From assembly GCF_001636845.1 (NCBI RefSeq), contig NZ_LITT01000023.1, forward strand, positions 1 through 64,000: a DNA stretch of 64,000 nucleotides. Direction: 5' to 3'. The notes under the pieces were generated by a model, which saw only the letters and a program-made list of their open reading frames with translations, was not told the DNA's origin and did no database searches. Below, piece after piece: positions 7,731 through 18,111 of the stretch (positions are counted from its first letter, which is position 1; each line of letters begins with the position of its first letter). Source of the stretch: Clostridium ljungdahlii (GTDB lineage: Bacteria > Bacillota > Clostridia > Clostridiales > Clostridiaceae). A program made the position numbers and the translations under genes.

Positions 7731-8633
7731 ATGAAAAATAAAAATATAAAGGCTTTAATTGCTCTAGTTTTATTGATTTTCTTCATAATTGGTGCACATA
7801 GTGTTTACAAAACTAAAAATGTATCTTCAAATGACCAAAAAAAAGTCGATAATAAATCAAATGTAAAGTCTGATAAAAAAAATCAAACAAATATAAAAAT
7901 GTCACGTGTTAAGGATAGAGAATTCACAGGGAAAAATTTAAAATATAACTCTCAATCTATTCCTATTTTATATTATCATTCCATAGATTATGAAAAGGGA
8001 AATGAATTAAGGGTGCCAAAGGAAAAATTTAGAGAACAGATGAAGTATTTAAAAGACAATGGATATACTACCCTTACTTTAAATGAATTTTATAATTTTT
8101 TGGTCTATAATAAACCAGTGCCTAATAAATCGGTAGTAATAACTTTTGATGATGGATATAAGGATAACTATGAAAATGCTTTTCCTATTTTAAAGGAGTT
8201 TGGATTTAAGGCTACCGTGTTTATGATTACAAGTAGTATAAATAATGAGAAAGATTTTTTAACTTCCAGTGAGTTAAAGCAGATGGATAGTTATGGCATG
8301 GATATTGAAAGCCACACAGTAAATCATGATAAGCTGGATAGGTTAACTTATGACAAACAAATACAGACTTTAAAGGATTCAAAGGAATTCTTAGAAAAAC
8401 TTCTTAATAAAAAAATAAAATATATTGCATATCCTTATGGCAAATGGAATGAAAATGCTATAAAAGCTTTAAAGGCAGAAGGATACAGCATGGCTTTTAC
8501 TACAGTAGGGGGGTGGGCTAATAAAGACCAAGGAATATATACTTTGCGTAGAGTATATGTAAGTGAAAGATATGGAATGAATGAATTTAAAAGACGACTT
8601 ACAAATAGTAATTACGAAAATACCAATAAGTAA
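7731..8633 (+). CDS. Second polysaccharide deacetylase family protein
   Basis: About 300 residues with an N-terminal membrane anchor (IALVLLIFFIIGAHSVY) and a polar linker. The NodB-type catalytic domain shows PILYYHSID, VVITFDDGYKDNYENAFPIL near residue 138, ESHTVNHDKL near 193 and AYPYGKWN near 234. This arrangement is typical of the IcaB/PgaB-like or YadE-like branch rather than the PdaA type of its upstream neighbour. The ATG at 7731 follows GGAAAGAAG. An in-frame TTG at 7713 is an alternative start. It probably acts on wall or surface polysaccharide outside the cell. Confidence 0.85.
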   Translation: MKNKNIKALIALVLLIFFIIGAHSVYKTKNVSSNDQKKVDNKSNVKSDKKNQTNIKMSRVKDREFTGKNLKYNSQSIPILYYHSIDYEKGNELRVPKEKFREQMKYLKDNGYTTLTLNEFYNFLVYNKPVPNKSVVITFDDGYKDNYENAFPILKEFGFKATVFMITSSINNEKDFLTSSELKQMDSYGMDIESHTVNHDKLDRLTYDKQIQTLKDSKEFLEKLLNKKIKYIAYPYGKWNENAIKALKAEGYSMAFTTVGGWANKDQGIYTLRRVYVSERYGMNEFKRRLTNSNYENTNK

Positions 8634-8703
8634 AGACTTTTATCTAGGGTAATATGTTCAAGTAATAGAATGATTATAATTAAGATATTTTGGGGGGTAA
8701 AAA

Positions 8704-10200
8704 TTGAATAAGAATGTAAAGACACTTATAATAACAGCAGCTTTTGCACTAGTGGCTTTTCAATTTAAGGTATCTGCAGATTCTTCGCTGGGATCTCCTA
8801 GGATAAACATTGATACCAATAAAGAGTGGACTGTTAAATTCAGCAGCAATTTGGAGCCAAGTACTGTAAATAGTACTAACATACAAGTTACTGATGAGAA
8901 TAATGCTCAGGTTCCTGTGGCAGTAACTTTGGGAAATGATCCAAGTACTATACTGGTAAGTCCTAAAGTATCAGGATATGATCCAAGTGAAAAATATAAT
9001 CTTGTTATAGGGGAAGGATTAAAATCAGTTTCAGGGAAAAATTTGTCCAACCCTTTAAGCATGCAGTTTACTACAAGTAATAAATATTCAGATGGGACAA
9101 GTTATACAGATCTTCCTAAAATAACTTCCAATAAATTTGAATATGCATCGCTTTTGTCATCCGAGAAACAAGGCTTTTTTATACAATGTGATAGTTCATC
9201 AGATGTACAATATAGAATTTTTGTAAATGGACAAAACGATAAAGATGGAAATTACACTGAACTTACAAATGGATATACTAGCGAGGATAGTGGAAAAATA
9301 ACATCTTTGAAAACGTTGAGTGCAGGTACTAACGGTCAAAAATATAAAGCAGTAATTTATGTGAAAAGGACAGGAGCTACTGGAGCTCATAAAGATGGAA
9401 ATACAGAGTATGATAATTATTTTGTAGATTACTTTAGATGTGTGGATAGTATAGATACTGGGTCAAATGAATATGCAAACTATGATATATCTTTAGATGA
9501 TATGGTAAATACGCAGTTAAATTCAGATAGTACACCTGTATTTGTAGCAGCCAATGTAATGGATAATGCTGCAACTAAAAACCAGATAAAATATTATGCT
9601 GATCCAAATAATTTTCTTGACAGTTATGGTAAATATCAATTTTTAAAGCTTACATATTCTGATGGAGTTACAGTAGATAGTCTAAATAATTTTCTAAAAG
9701 GAAAAGGAATTTTTGATGGGAAAGGACAAGCATTTTTAGATGCAGCTAAAAATAATAATATAAGTGTAGCTTATTTAGTTTCACATGCTATGCTTGAAAC
9801 AGGAAATGGTACTTCTAAGCTTGCAAATGGTGGAGCAACGGATAGTAATGGAAATTATATTTATGGAGTACCTGTATATAATTTCTTCGGAATAAATGCT
9901 ACAGACGATAATGCTGTTTTAAATGGAACTAAAACTGCATATGAGAATGGATGGACTACTGTAGAGAGTGCTATTTCAGGTGGAGCACAGTGGATAGGAA
10001 AGTGGTATATAAACAATCCATCAACAAATCAAAACACTCTTTATAAAATGAGGTGGGATCCTGGAAGTCCCGGACAGCATGAGTATGCTACAGATATATC
10101 TTGGGCATATAAACAAATACCAGATATAATAAAGGAAATGCAGGATATAACAGCAGGTTCTAATTTAACATTAGAATTTGAAATACCTAAATATAAGTAA
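8704..10200 (+). CDS. Secreted N-acetylglucosaminidase with Ig-like N-terminal domain
   Basis: This 498-residue protein starts with a signal peptide ending near VSADSS (about residue 27). An SbsA/Big_5-type Ig-like domain of about 110 residues follows (NKEWTVKFSSNLEPSTVNSTNIQV is its hallmark, split here as NKEWTVKFSSNLEP then STVNSTNIQV). After a beta-rich middle region comes a C-terminal glucosaminidase domain of the GH73/LytG type: AYLVSHAMLETGNGTSKLA with the likely catalytic Glu near 365, VYNFFGINA, and GGAQWIGKWYINN. Such enzymes cleave the glycan backbone of peptidoglycan during growth or sporulation. TTG is the start, behind TGGGGGG. The same Ig-like module begins the amidase at 27965. 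Confidence 0.88.
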   Translation: MNKNVKTLIITAAFALVAFQFKVSADSSLGSPRINIDTNKEWTVKFSSNLEPSTVNSTNIQVTDENNAQVPVAVTLGNDPSTILVSPKVSGYDPSEKYNLVIGEGLKSVSGKNLSNPLSMQFTTSNKYSDGTSYTDLPKITSNKFEYASLLSSEKQGFFIQCDSSSDVQYRIFVNGQNDKDGNYTELTNGYTSEDSGKITSLKTLSAGTNGQKYKAVIYVKRTGATGAHKDGNTEYDNYFVDYFRCVDSIDTGSNEYANYDISLDDMVNTQLNSDSTPVFVAANVMDNAATKNQIKYYADPNNFLDSYGKYQFLKLTYSDGVTVDSLNNFLKGKGIFDGKGQAFLDAAKNNNISVAYLVSHAMLETGNGTSKLANGGATDSNGNYIYGVPVYNFFGINATDDNAVLNGTKTAYENGWTTVESAISGGAQWIGKWYINNPSTNQNTLYKMRWDPGSPGQHEYATDISWAYKQIPDIIKEMQDITAGSNLTLEFEIPKYK

Positions 10201-10211
10201 TAAATATAGTA

Positions 10212-10252
10212 AAAACACTATCAAAATCAATGATGATTAGATAGTGTTTTTT
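10212..10252 (+). terminator. Terminator after the glucosaminidase
   Basis: AAAACACTATC at 10212 pairs with GATAGTGTTTT, followed by TTATTT. It also separates two convergent units, and the reverse strand ends in a shorter T-run. Confidence 0.85.
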
Positions 10253-10254
10253 AT

Positions 10255-10440
10255 TTAAATGATTCCTTCACTTTTTAGTATATTTTCCAATTCGTTTACT
10301 TTGTCGTAAAGAAGATGAAATTTGTCTTTCAATACCTGATTCTGTGAGTTGTCGCTTACTATGGCCTTTTCCAAACTTTCAATAACTGACAGAGCTTCGT
10401 CGATATCTCGTTGAGCCAAATTTAAAGTGTTTTCTTTCAT
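10255..10440 (-). CDS. Small helical hypothetical protein
   Basis: Sixty-one residues, strongly helical, with heptad-like spacing of Leu, Ile and Val (IDEALSVIESLEKAI, then LYDKVNELENILKS), suggesting a short coiled coil. AAGGAGAATTATTA precedes the ATG. It is the second gene of a two-gene minus-strand unit, about 12 bases after the zinc-ribbon-like protein. No function is recognised. The size recalls Spo0E-like regulators, but their SQELD signature is absent. Confidence 0.7.
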   Translation of the reverse strand: MKENTLNLAQRDIDEALSVIESLEKAIVSDNSQNQVLKDKFHLLYDKVNELENILKSEGII

Positions 10441-10452
10441 TAATAATTCTCC

Positions 10453-10695
10453 TTAATTTAATATATTTTTTATTTTTGATAAATCTTCATCTTCTACAAA
10501 TGGTGCACAAAATTGAAAAGTTTTTTCATGGCCGCATTCTGAACATACACAATTACAAACATCGTAGGGGATACCATCAACTATGGATACATTTGAATTT
10601 TCAGCTAAATATTCTCCTCCACATATTTCACAGGGAGTATCATTTATAACTAGATATTCACTTTCTATATATTTCATTATATCTCTAATGGTCAT
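10453..10695 (-). CDS. Small zinc-ribbon-like hypothetical protein
   Basis: Eighty residues with two cysteine knuckles: CEICGG near residue 22 and CNCVCSECGHEK near 48. The spacing suggests a zinc ribbon. No DNA-binding or enzymatic motif is visible. GGAGGTTAATA precedes the ATG. Cotranscription with the 61-residue gene downstream is likely from the 12-base spacing. A role cannot be assigned. Confidence 0.75.
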   Translation of the reverse strand: MTIRDIMKYIESEYLVINDTPCEICGGEYLAENSNVSIVDGIPYDVCNCVCSECGHEKTFQFCAPFVEDEDLSKIKNILN

Positions 10696-10875
10696 TATTA
10701 ACCTCCAATTTAAAAATTATCACAACATAAATGGTAACACTATTAAAAGGGATTTTCAATGATTTCATCTCTATAAAATCCATCTGCTTATAGGTAATTT
10801 TATATTCTTATTATCATATATTAGTTATATGATAAATATTTGTATATTTTGGATTATAGGGGGAGTGGTTATATT

Positions 10876-11451
10876 GTGATAAACATTATATGGTTTTTTA
10901 TTTTAGCTTTTGGAATAGGGTTTGGAATATTATCTGGAAGGGGAGAGGCAGTGTCCAAGTCCATTATAGCTTCTTCAGATGCTTCAGTAAAACTTATGAT
11001 AAGTCTTTTGGGAATAATGTGTCTCTGGTGCGGAGTAATGAAAATAGCAGAGAAAAGTGGGCTTATGAATAAAATAGCAAGTTTAATGAGACCCATTTTG
11101 AAAATTTTGTTTAAGGATGCATCTAAAGATGAAAGAGCTATAGGGCCAATAGTTATGAACTTAACTGCTAATATGATGGGATTATCTAATGCAGCCACTC
11201 CTTTTGGAATAAAAGCTATGTATGAGCTTAGTAATCTCAATAAAAAGAAAGAAGAAGCAAGTGATGATATGGCACTTTTTTTAGTTTTAAATGCAGCTTG
11301 CATACAGTTCGTTCCAACTACGGTTATATCCATAAGGGCGGCAATGGGATCTAAAAATCCTGCAGAAACAATAATACCAGCTATAATTACAACTACTATA
11401 TCTGCAATAGTAGGAGTAGTATGTTGTAAAATTCTCCAGAGATATTTTTAA
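10876..11451 (+). CDS. spmA: Spore maturation protein A
   Basis: SpmA is a membrane protein needed, with SpmB, for dehydration of the spore core. The protein carries the nucleoside-recognition (Gate) fold: several hydrophobic helices (INIIWFFILAFGIGFGIL; SLLGIMCLWCGVMKIA), the conserved MNLTANMMGLSNAATPFGIKAM block, and a C-terminal membrane helix. The GTG at 10876 is preferred because AGGGGGAG lies about ten bases upstream and family members begin at MIN-IW. An in-frame start at 10840 would add 12 residues that overlap the SD region. About 192 residues is the usual length. spmB follows after 26 bases. Confidence 0.92.
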   Translation: MINIIWFFILAFGIGFGILSGRGEAVSKSIIASSDASVKLMISLLGIMCLWCGVMKIAEKSGLMNKIASLMRPILKILFKDASKDERAIGPIVMNLTANMMGLSNAATPFGIKAMYELSNLNKKKEEASDDMALFLVLNAACIQFVPTTVISIRAAMGSKNPAETIIPAIITTTISAIVGVVCCKILQRYF

Positions 11452-11477
11452 CTTTATTTTAAAAGGAGTAGAGTAGT

Positions 11478-11996
11478 GTGAAGTACATAATAAAAGCTAT
11501 AATACCAATAATTATTATATTTATGGTTACCTATGGTCAAATGAAAAAAGTTAGAGTATATGAATGTTTTGTAGAAGGAGCCAAGGAAGGGATAGATATA
11601 TGTATTAAGATATTTCCGTACCTATTAGCCATGATAATAGCAGTAGGGGTTTTTAGGGAATCTAAAGCTTTAGATTACTTTATAGAATTTGTAAAGCCTG
11701 TAGTGAAATTTATAGGACTTCCTCCTGAAGTAGTACCTCTTGTGCTTGTAAAGCCATTATCAGGCAGTGGAGCTCTTGGAATATTTGCTGAAACTTTAAG
11801 TAAATTTGGACCAGATAGTTACATAGGTAGAATTTCTTCTATAATTATGGGTTCTACGGAAACCATATTTTATACTCTTACAATTTATTTTGGAGCGGTT
11901 GGTATAAAAAAAATAAGGCATACCCTTTGGGCAGCAGTAATGGCAGATATAACTGCAATAATCACAGCAGTTATAGTAACTAGAATTATGTTTTAA
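11478..11996 (+). CDS. spmB: Spore maturation protein B
   Basis: SpmB works with SpmA in the membrane during late spore maturation. The 172 residues have the paired Gate-type helices: the opening YIIKAIIPIIIIFMVTYG, GAKEGIDICIKIFPYLLAMI, the conserved KPLSGSGALGIFAETL, and GSTETIFYTLTIYFG. The GTG start at 11478 follows AAAAGGAGTAGAG. Spacing and orientation indicate an operon with spmA. The length is typical. Confidence 0.93.
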   Translation: MKYIIKAIIPIIIIFMVTYGQMKKVRVYECFVEGAKEGIDICIKIFPYLLAMIIAVGVFRESKALDYFIEFVKPVVKFIGLPPEVVPLVLVKPLSGSGALGIFAETLSKFGPDSYIGRISSIIMGSTETIFYTLTIYFGAVGIKKIRHTLWAAVMADITAIITAVIVTRIMF

Positions 11997-12089
11997 TTGA
12001 AAATTGGTATGAAATTTTATATTTTACCTTATAATAATTAGTTGTATAATATATAGTATAATTCATAATTATTCGGGATGTGAGTTAAG

Positions 12090-12668
12090 TTGTTAAGGTG
12101 GAAAGAGCTCTATGAAGAATGTTTAAATTGTCGCAAATGTAGTTTAGGAGATAACAGAACTAATATGGTTTTTGGAGATGGAAATCCTAAGGCACATATC
12201 ATGTTTATAGGAGAAGCGCCAGGAGCAGATGAGGATAGAACGGGAATACCTTTTGTAGGTAGGGCAGGTCAGCTTTTGACGAAAGCTCTTCTTGCTCTGG
12301 ATCTACATAGAGAAAGAGATTATTACATATGTAATATTTGCAAGTGCAGACCCAAGAACAATAGGACACCTTATGAAGAAGAAGAAAAAGCTTGTATTCC
12401 TTATTTGAGAAATCAAGTAGCACTTGTAAAGCCCAAAATAATAGTTTGTCTTGGTGCAACTGCCATGGGATGTATATTGGGAAAGGACTGGAGAATTACA
12501 AGAGATAGGGGAAAGTGGATTGAAAGAAAAGGCTTTTATATGACTGCAACTTTTCATCCTTCAGCAGTTTTGAGAGATGCGAATAAAAAAGCTGCATTTT
12601 GGGAAGATTTAAAAAGTATAAAAGAGAAAAATGAAGAGATTTTTCAAACAAAAAATGTTGACACATAA
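12090..12668 (+). CDS. Family 4 uracil-DNA glycosylase (Fe-S type)
   Basis: Removes uracil from DNA in base excision repair. The 192-residue protein has the family-4 layout: the Cys-rich opening [11 protein letters not shown] (residues 10-20), [20 protein letters not shown] near residue 41 (motif A), ICNICKCRP and ACIPYL supplying the other likely cluster cysteines, and the motif [11 protein letters not shown] near 153. The four-cysteine pattern supports a 4Fe-4S cluster. TTG is the start behind TGTGAG. The Met T-box promoter lies in its last codons (12658), so the glycosylase and metG are separate units. Confidence 0.92.
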   Translation: MLRWKELYEECLNCRKCSLGDNRTNMVFGDGNPKAHIMFIGEAPGADEDRTGIPFVGRAGQLLTKALLALDLHRERDYYICNICKCRPKNNRTPYEEEEKACIPYLRNQVALVKPKIIVCLGATAMGCILGKDWRITRDRGKWIERKGFYMTATFHPSAVLRDANKKAAFWEDLKSIKEKNEEIFQTKNVDT

Positions 12669-12686
12669 AATTATATGACATATTAT
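12658..12686 (+). promoter_or_regulatory. Sigma-A promoter of the metG leader
   Basis: TTGACA at 12658-12663 and TATTAT at 12681-12686 are separated by 17 bases, just ahead of the T-box leader. The -35 hexamer overlaps the last codons of the uracil-DNA glycosylase gene. Confidence 0.8.
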
Positions 12687-12699
12687 ATTGTTAAATACT

Positions 12700-12962
12700 G
12701 TGAAGGAAAGAGTAGTAAATTAGTTTGCACAAAGAGAGTCGGCAGATTTTGGTGAGAGCCGAATGCAATAAAGTTTATGAACATGGCTCTAGAGTATATC
12801 ACTTGAAATAATAGTAGAGTGGTACGGTAGTAACCGTTACATTACAAGGTAATTAATAGTTACTTAATGATGCTTTTATTGTGAAGTAAAAGTAAAGTAG
12901 AGTGGTAAAGCGTAATTTACGCCTCTATGTGGAAAAGATTTTTCCACATAGAGGCTTTTTTA
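12700..12962 (+). ncRNA. T-box leader for methionyl-tRNA synthetase
   Basis: T-box riboswitches sense uncharged tRNA. The leader has a stem I region (AGAGAGTCGGC pairing with GAGCCGA), candidate ATG specifiers at 12777-12779 and 12783-12785, and a T-box antiterminator AGAGTGGTAAAGCG at 12901 with its partner CGCCTCT. The UGGU bulge fits tRNA-Met, whose discriminator base is A. The terminator (12924-12962) has CCTCTATGTGGAAAA pairing across GAT, then a T-run. An identical 12-base word, AGTAGAGTGGTA, also occurs about 83 bases earlier (near 12814), which is unusual. Confidence 0.88.
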
Positions 12963-12996
12963 TATGAAAAAATAATTAGAAATACAATAAAACTAG

Positions 12997-14952
<1,956 letters not shown>

Positions 14953-15006
14953 TGTGAATTTTATGCAATTCAACTCTGGCACATAAGAAATTTTGATTTA
15001 ATATAA

Positions 15007-15255
15007 AAAAATTGCAAAGCAACTTTTTTAATTAATAGTTAAGAATGAAGAATTAATAGTTAATGTGGATTTTTTTCGTTACACTACAAAAAATCTTTAA
15101 TTAAATTTTTGAAGACTCGTTTTGCTAAAGCAAAACATTACTAAGCGCTGACTTATATAAATTTAAAGATTTTTTGCGACAGCTAAAAATCATCCTTCAC
15201 TATTAATTTTTCATTATTAATTCTTAACTTGCGAAGCTTTGCTTCGCATTATTTT
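15007..15255. repeat. Intergenic repeat element R1 with terminal inverted repeats
   Basis: It starts with TTGCAAAGCAACTTTTTT and ends with TTGCTTCGCATTATTTTT, which are imperfect reverse complements. Inside these, AGTTAAGAATGAAGAATTAA (15038 on) faces its near reverse complement at about 15206-15229. Core words GATTTTTTTCGTTACACTAC and AAAATCATCC recur, with changes, in R2 (56606-56902) and R3 (61746-61963). It contains no coding capacity. This looks like a miniature inverted-repeat element family. Confidence 0.65.
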
Positions 15256-15296
15256 TAAACTGTGAAAGAATTTAAAATTAAGTTAGGAGAAGTTAT

Positions 15297-16073
15297 ATGG
15301 AACTAAATATATTTGATGCCCATGCGCATTATGATGATGAAGAATTTGACGAAGATAGGGACAAAGTAATAGAAGAGTTGAAGAAAAACAATATAGTTGG
15401 AGTATTAAATTGTGGTTCTTCTATTGAAGGAGCTAGAGCATCTGTTAAATTAGCGGATAAACATGATATGTTTTATGCAGCAGTAGGAGTGCATCCTGAA
15501 TATTCTGACATATTTACTGATGATATATTAGAAGAATTAAAAATTTTAGCTAAAAATAAAAAAGTAAAGGCAATTGGGGAGATAGGGCTTGACTATTATT
15601 ACAAAGAAAATCCTCCGAAAGAAGTACAAAAAGCTGTATTTATAAAGCAGATGAAATTAGCGGATGAATTAAAATTACCAGTAATTATACACGATAGGGA
15701 AGCTCATGAAGATACTTTAAATATAGTAAAACAGTTTAAGAATGTTATTGGAGAAATACATTGCTTTTCTGGAAGTGTTGAAATTGCAAGGGAATTTTTA
15801 AAATTAGGATATTACATAGGATTTACAGGGGTAGTAACTTTCAAAAACGCAAAGAAAGCTGTTGAAGTTGCAAGGGAAGTACCCTTTGATAGAATTTTAG
15901 TTGAGACAGACTGTCCCTATATGGCTCCAGTTCCTTTTAGAGGAAAGAGGAATAGATCTGAATATATAAAATTTATTATAGCTAAGATAGCTGAAATCAA
16001 AGGCGTAGAGGATAGTAAAATAAGCCAATTAACAATTTTTAACATGAAACAGTTGCTTAATATGGTAAAATAG
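15297..16073 (+). CDS. tatD: TatD family metal-dependent deoxyribonuclease
   Basis: A 258-residue TIM-barrel hydrolase of the TatD/YabD family, which shows 3'-5' nuclease activity in studied members. It contains the metal-ligand opening FDAHAHYDD near residue 5, GEIGLDYYY near 97, IIHDREAHED, EIHCFSGS near 153 and the signature ETDCPYMAPVPFRGKRN near 202. AGGAGAAGTTAT precedes the ATG. Its place between metG and yabE matches Bacillus subtilis metS-yabD-yabE. Confidence 0.95.
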   Translation: MELNIFDAHAHYDDEEFDEDRDKVIEELKKNNIVGVLNCGSSIEGARASVKLADKHDMFYAAVGVHPEYSDIFTDDILEELKILAKNKKVKAIGEIGLDYYYKENPPKEVQKAVFIKQMKLADELKLPVIIHDREAHEDTLNIVKQFKNVIGEIHCFSGSVEIAREFLKLGYYIGFTGVVTFKNAKKAVEVAREVPFDRILVETDCPYMAPVPFRGKRNRSEYIKFIIAKIAEIKGVEDSKISQLTIFNMKQLLNMVK

Positions 16074-16334
16074 TGTAAAATTAAAGAGAGGTTTTATTAA
16101 ATCTATTTTTAGTAATAAAAAAACATTTAACAGCATAGTTTATATAATAGGCACTTTAAACCACCAAAAAATAGCATAGACTGTAAGTTGAGTAGGGAAC
16201 TCTAATTAGTAGATTTAATGCGAGTTATTTACTCATGAAGTATAATATCGGAATCATAAATAATTATTTTATTTATAGTTTTATGCACAAGGCTGCATTT
16301 AACATTTTATAACAGTCTTAATGCAGAGTGATAT
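16074..16334. other. Intergenic region upstream of the yabE-like gene
   Basis: About 260 bases with no reading frame and no recognised riboswitch. Only short inverted words are present (for example TGCATTTAACA and CAGTCTTAATGCA). The yabE promoter begins at its right edge. Confidence 0.4.
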
Positions 16335-16363
16335 TTGACATGATTTTGGGTTCCATTTATAAT
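16335..16363 (+). promoter_or_regulatory. Consensus sigma-A promoter of the yabE-like gene
   Basis: TTGACA (16335-16340) and TATAAT (16358-16363) are separated by exactly 17 bases. Transcription would begin about 30 bases before the start codon, leaving only a short leader. Confidence 0.85.
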
Positions 16364-16398
16364 GGAGTATGTCGCTCTCGCCCAGAGGAGGTATTTTT

Positions 16399-17439
16399 AT
16401 GGTGGAAAAGTTCAAGACTTACTTGAAAAAATATTTTCCAATTGGCCTTAGAGTAGAAATTATTGCAGTTGTAATTTTATCTGTTTTAATCGGAGTAGTA
16501 TTTAGTACAAGAAAGACGATAGTTGTTTCAGTAGATGGAAGTAGTAAAAGGATTACTACGTTTTGTAGTACTTATAGAAAAGTTCTCGATAATAGTGGAA
16601 TTAGTATAGGGCCTAAGGATAAAGTGAAGCCTAGTCTAGACAGCAGGGTGGAGAATAACACCACATTGAAAATCAAAAGAGTAGTAAAAGTTAAAGTAGA
16701 AGCTGACAATAAAAAGTTGAATTTAGAGTCTGCCGAGAATAATGTTGAAGATATGTTAAAGGCAGAAAAGATAGGAATTTCAAAACTTGATATAGTATAT
16801 CCATCCAGGAAACATGAGTTGAAAAAAGGAATGAATGTAGTAGTGACTAGGGTTAAAACAAAAGACATAAAAGAGGACAGACCTATAAACTATGACACAA
16901 TTTTGAAAAGTGACGAGCAGGTTGAAAATGGAACTAAAAAGGTTGTGCAAGAAGGACAAAATGGAGAGAAGGAGACTGTGACTAGGGTTGTATACCAAAA
17001 TGGTAAAGAGGTTTCGAAAAAAGTAATTAGTGAAATCATAAAAAAGCAGCCAGTACAAAAAGTCATAGCCATAGGAACATTGACTAATTATACTCCGTCT
17101 AGAGGAACTAATCTTAACTATGTTGAATCACTGCAAATGAGGGCAACTGCATATACTGCAGATTATGCCAGTACAGGTAAGAGTCCTGGAGATCCAGCAT
17201 TTGGTATAACTGCATCTGGCACTGTAGCCAGGAGAAATAATGGAGATTATAGTTCAGTAGCAGTTGATCCTAGAGTAATACCACTTGGTACGAAGCTTTA
17301 TATAGAAGGTTATGGCTATGCTATAGCAGAAGATACAGGTGGAGCTATCAAGGGAAATAGATTAGATTTATTTTTTGATTCTAGCTCAGAAGTAGACAAC
17401 TGGGGTGTAAGATGGGTTAATGTTTATGTAATTAGGTAG
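16399..17439 (+). CDS. YabE-like cell-wall protein (DUF348, G5, 3D domains)
   Basis: An exported wall protein related to YabE and to the Sps/Rpf autolysin family. A signal-anchor helix near residues 15-35 is followed by DUF348 repeats (KTIVVSVDGSSKRITTFCST is the first) and a G5 domain around residues 160-235. The C-terminal 3D domain has RATAYTADYAS, the catalytic-type Asp of DLFFDSS and GNRLDLFF. The 3D domain resembles lytic transglycosylase MltA. The ATG at 16399 is chosen because AGAGGAGG sits seven bases upstream. An earlier in-frame ATG at 16369 lies right after the promoter and has no SD site. Its position between tatD and rnmV is conserved in Firmicutes. Confidence 0.9.
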   Translation: MVEKFKTYLKKYFPIGLRVEIIAVVILSVLIGVVFSTRKTIVVSVDGSSKRITTFCSTYRKVLDNSGISIGPKDKVKPSLDSRVENNTTLKIKRVVKVKVEADNKKLNLESAENNVEDMLKAEKIGISKLDIVYPSRKHELKKGMNVVVTRVKTKDIKEDRPINYDTILKSDEQVENGTKKVVQEGQNGEKETVTRVVYQNGKEVSKKVISEIIKKQPVQKVIAIGTLTNYTPSRGTNLNYVESLQMRATAYTADYASTGKSPGDPAFGITASGTVARRNNGDYSSVAVDPRVIPLGTKLYIEGYGYAIAEDTGGAIKGNRLDLFFDSSSEVDNWGVRWVNVYVIR

Positions 17440-17460
17440 GAGCATATGCTCCTATTTTTT
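17437..17460 (+). terminator. Terminator of the yabE-like gene
   Basis: TAGGAGCAT and ATGCTCCTA form a hairpin followed by six T residues. The stop codon is the first part of the stem. Confidence 0.85.
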
Positions 17461-17547
17461 CTTTCAATTTTATGAAAATATTTTCGAGTATAAGTATAGG
17501 AAATCTATTATCTATAATAATAGATTTAATAAAATAGGAGGACATTT

Positions 17548-18111
17548 ATGATTAAGGAAGTAATAGTGGTTGAAGGAAGAGATGATATAACTGCAGTTAA
17601 AAGGGCGGTTGATGCTCAGCTTATAGCTGTAGGGGGTTTTGGAATAAATAAAAAAATTATAGATAAAATAAAAGAAGCTCAAAAAAGACAGGGCGTTATA
17701 GTATTTACGGATCCGGATTTTGCAGGAAATAAAATAAGGCAGATTATATCTAAAAGGGTAAAGGGAATAAAGCATGCTTATATATCTCAGAAAGATGGTA
17801 TAAAAAATGGAGATATTGGGGTTGAAAATGCTTCCCCAGAAACTATAATAAAGGCTTTGAAAAATGCCAAATATGAGGTAAAGGAAAAAAGAGAGGAATT
17901 TGAAATAAGCGATATGGTGTTCTTTGGATTGACAGGAAAATCAAATTCCAAGGCAAAGAGGGATATGATGGGAAAGGAACTTGGAGTAGGATATTGTAAT
18001 ACTTCTCAGTTTCTAAATAGACTAAATGATTATGGAATAACAAAAGAGGAATTTAAAGAGGCTATAAGTAAAGTAAATAATATAATAGATAAGGAGAAAC
18101 ACAATGAATGA
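17548..18111 (+). CDS. rnmV: Ribonuclease M5
   Basis: RNase M5 performs the final maturation of 5S rRNA. The 187-residue product begins with a Toprim domain: [14 protein letters not shown] (catalytic Glu near residue 10), [13 protein letters not shown] (metal-binding Asp pair near 56) and [10 protein letters not shown]. The C-terminal half is the M5-specific helical region. AGGAGG precedes the ATG. It overlaps rsmA by eight bases, indicating translational coupling, as in Bacillus. Confidence 0.95.
   Translation: MIKEVIVVEGRDDITAVKRAVDAQLIAVGGFGINKKIIDKIKEAQKRQGVIVFTDPDFAGNKIRQIISKRVKGIKHAYISQKDGIKNGDIGVENASPETIIKALKNAKYEVKEKREEFEISDMVFFGLTGKSNSKAKRDMMGKELGVGYCNTSQFLNRLNDYGITKEEFKEAISKVNNIIDKEKHNE

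Noticed and set aside
10869-11333. Antisense coding gene opposite spmA
   Set aside because: The frame is long and open but its product is low in family resemblance, has no SD site and mirrors the clear spmA gene.
16074-16398. c-di-AMP riboswitch ahead of the yabE-like wall gene
   Set aside because: Wall-protein genes of this type often have one, but the conserved core words were not found, and a consensus promoter sits only about 35 bases before the start.
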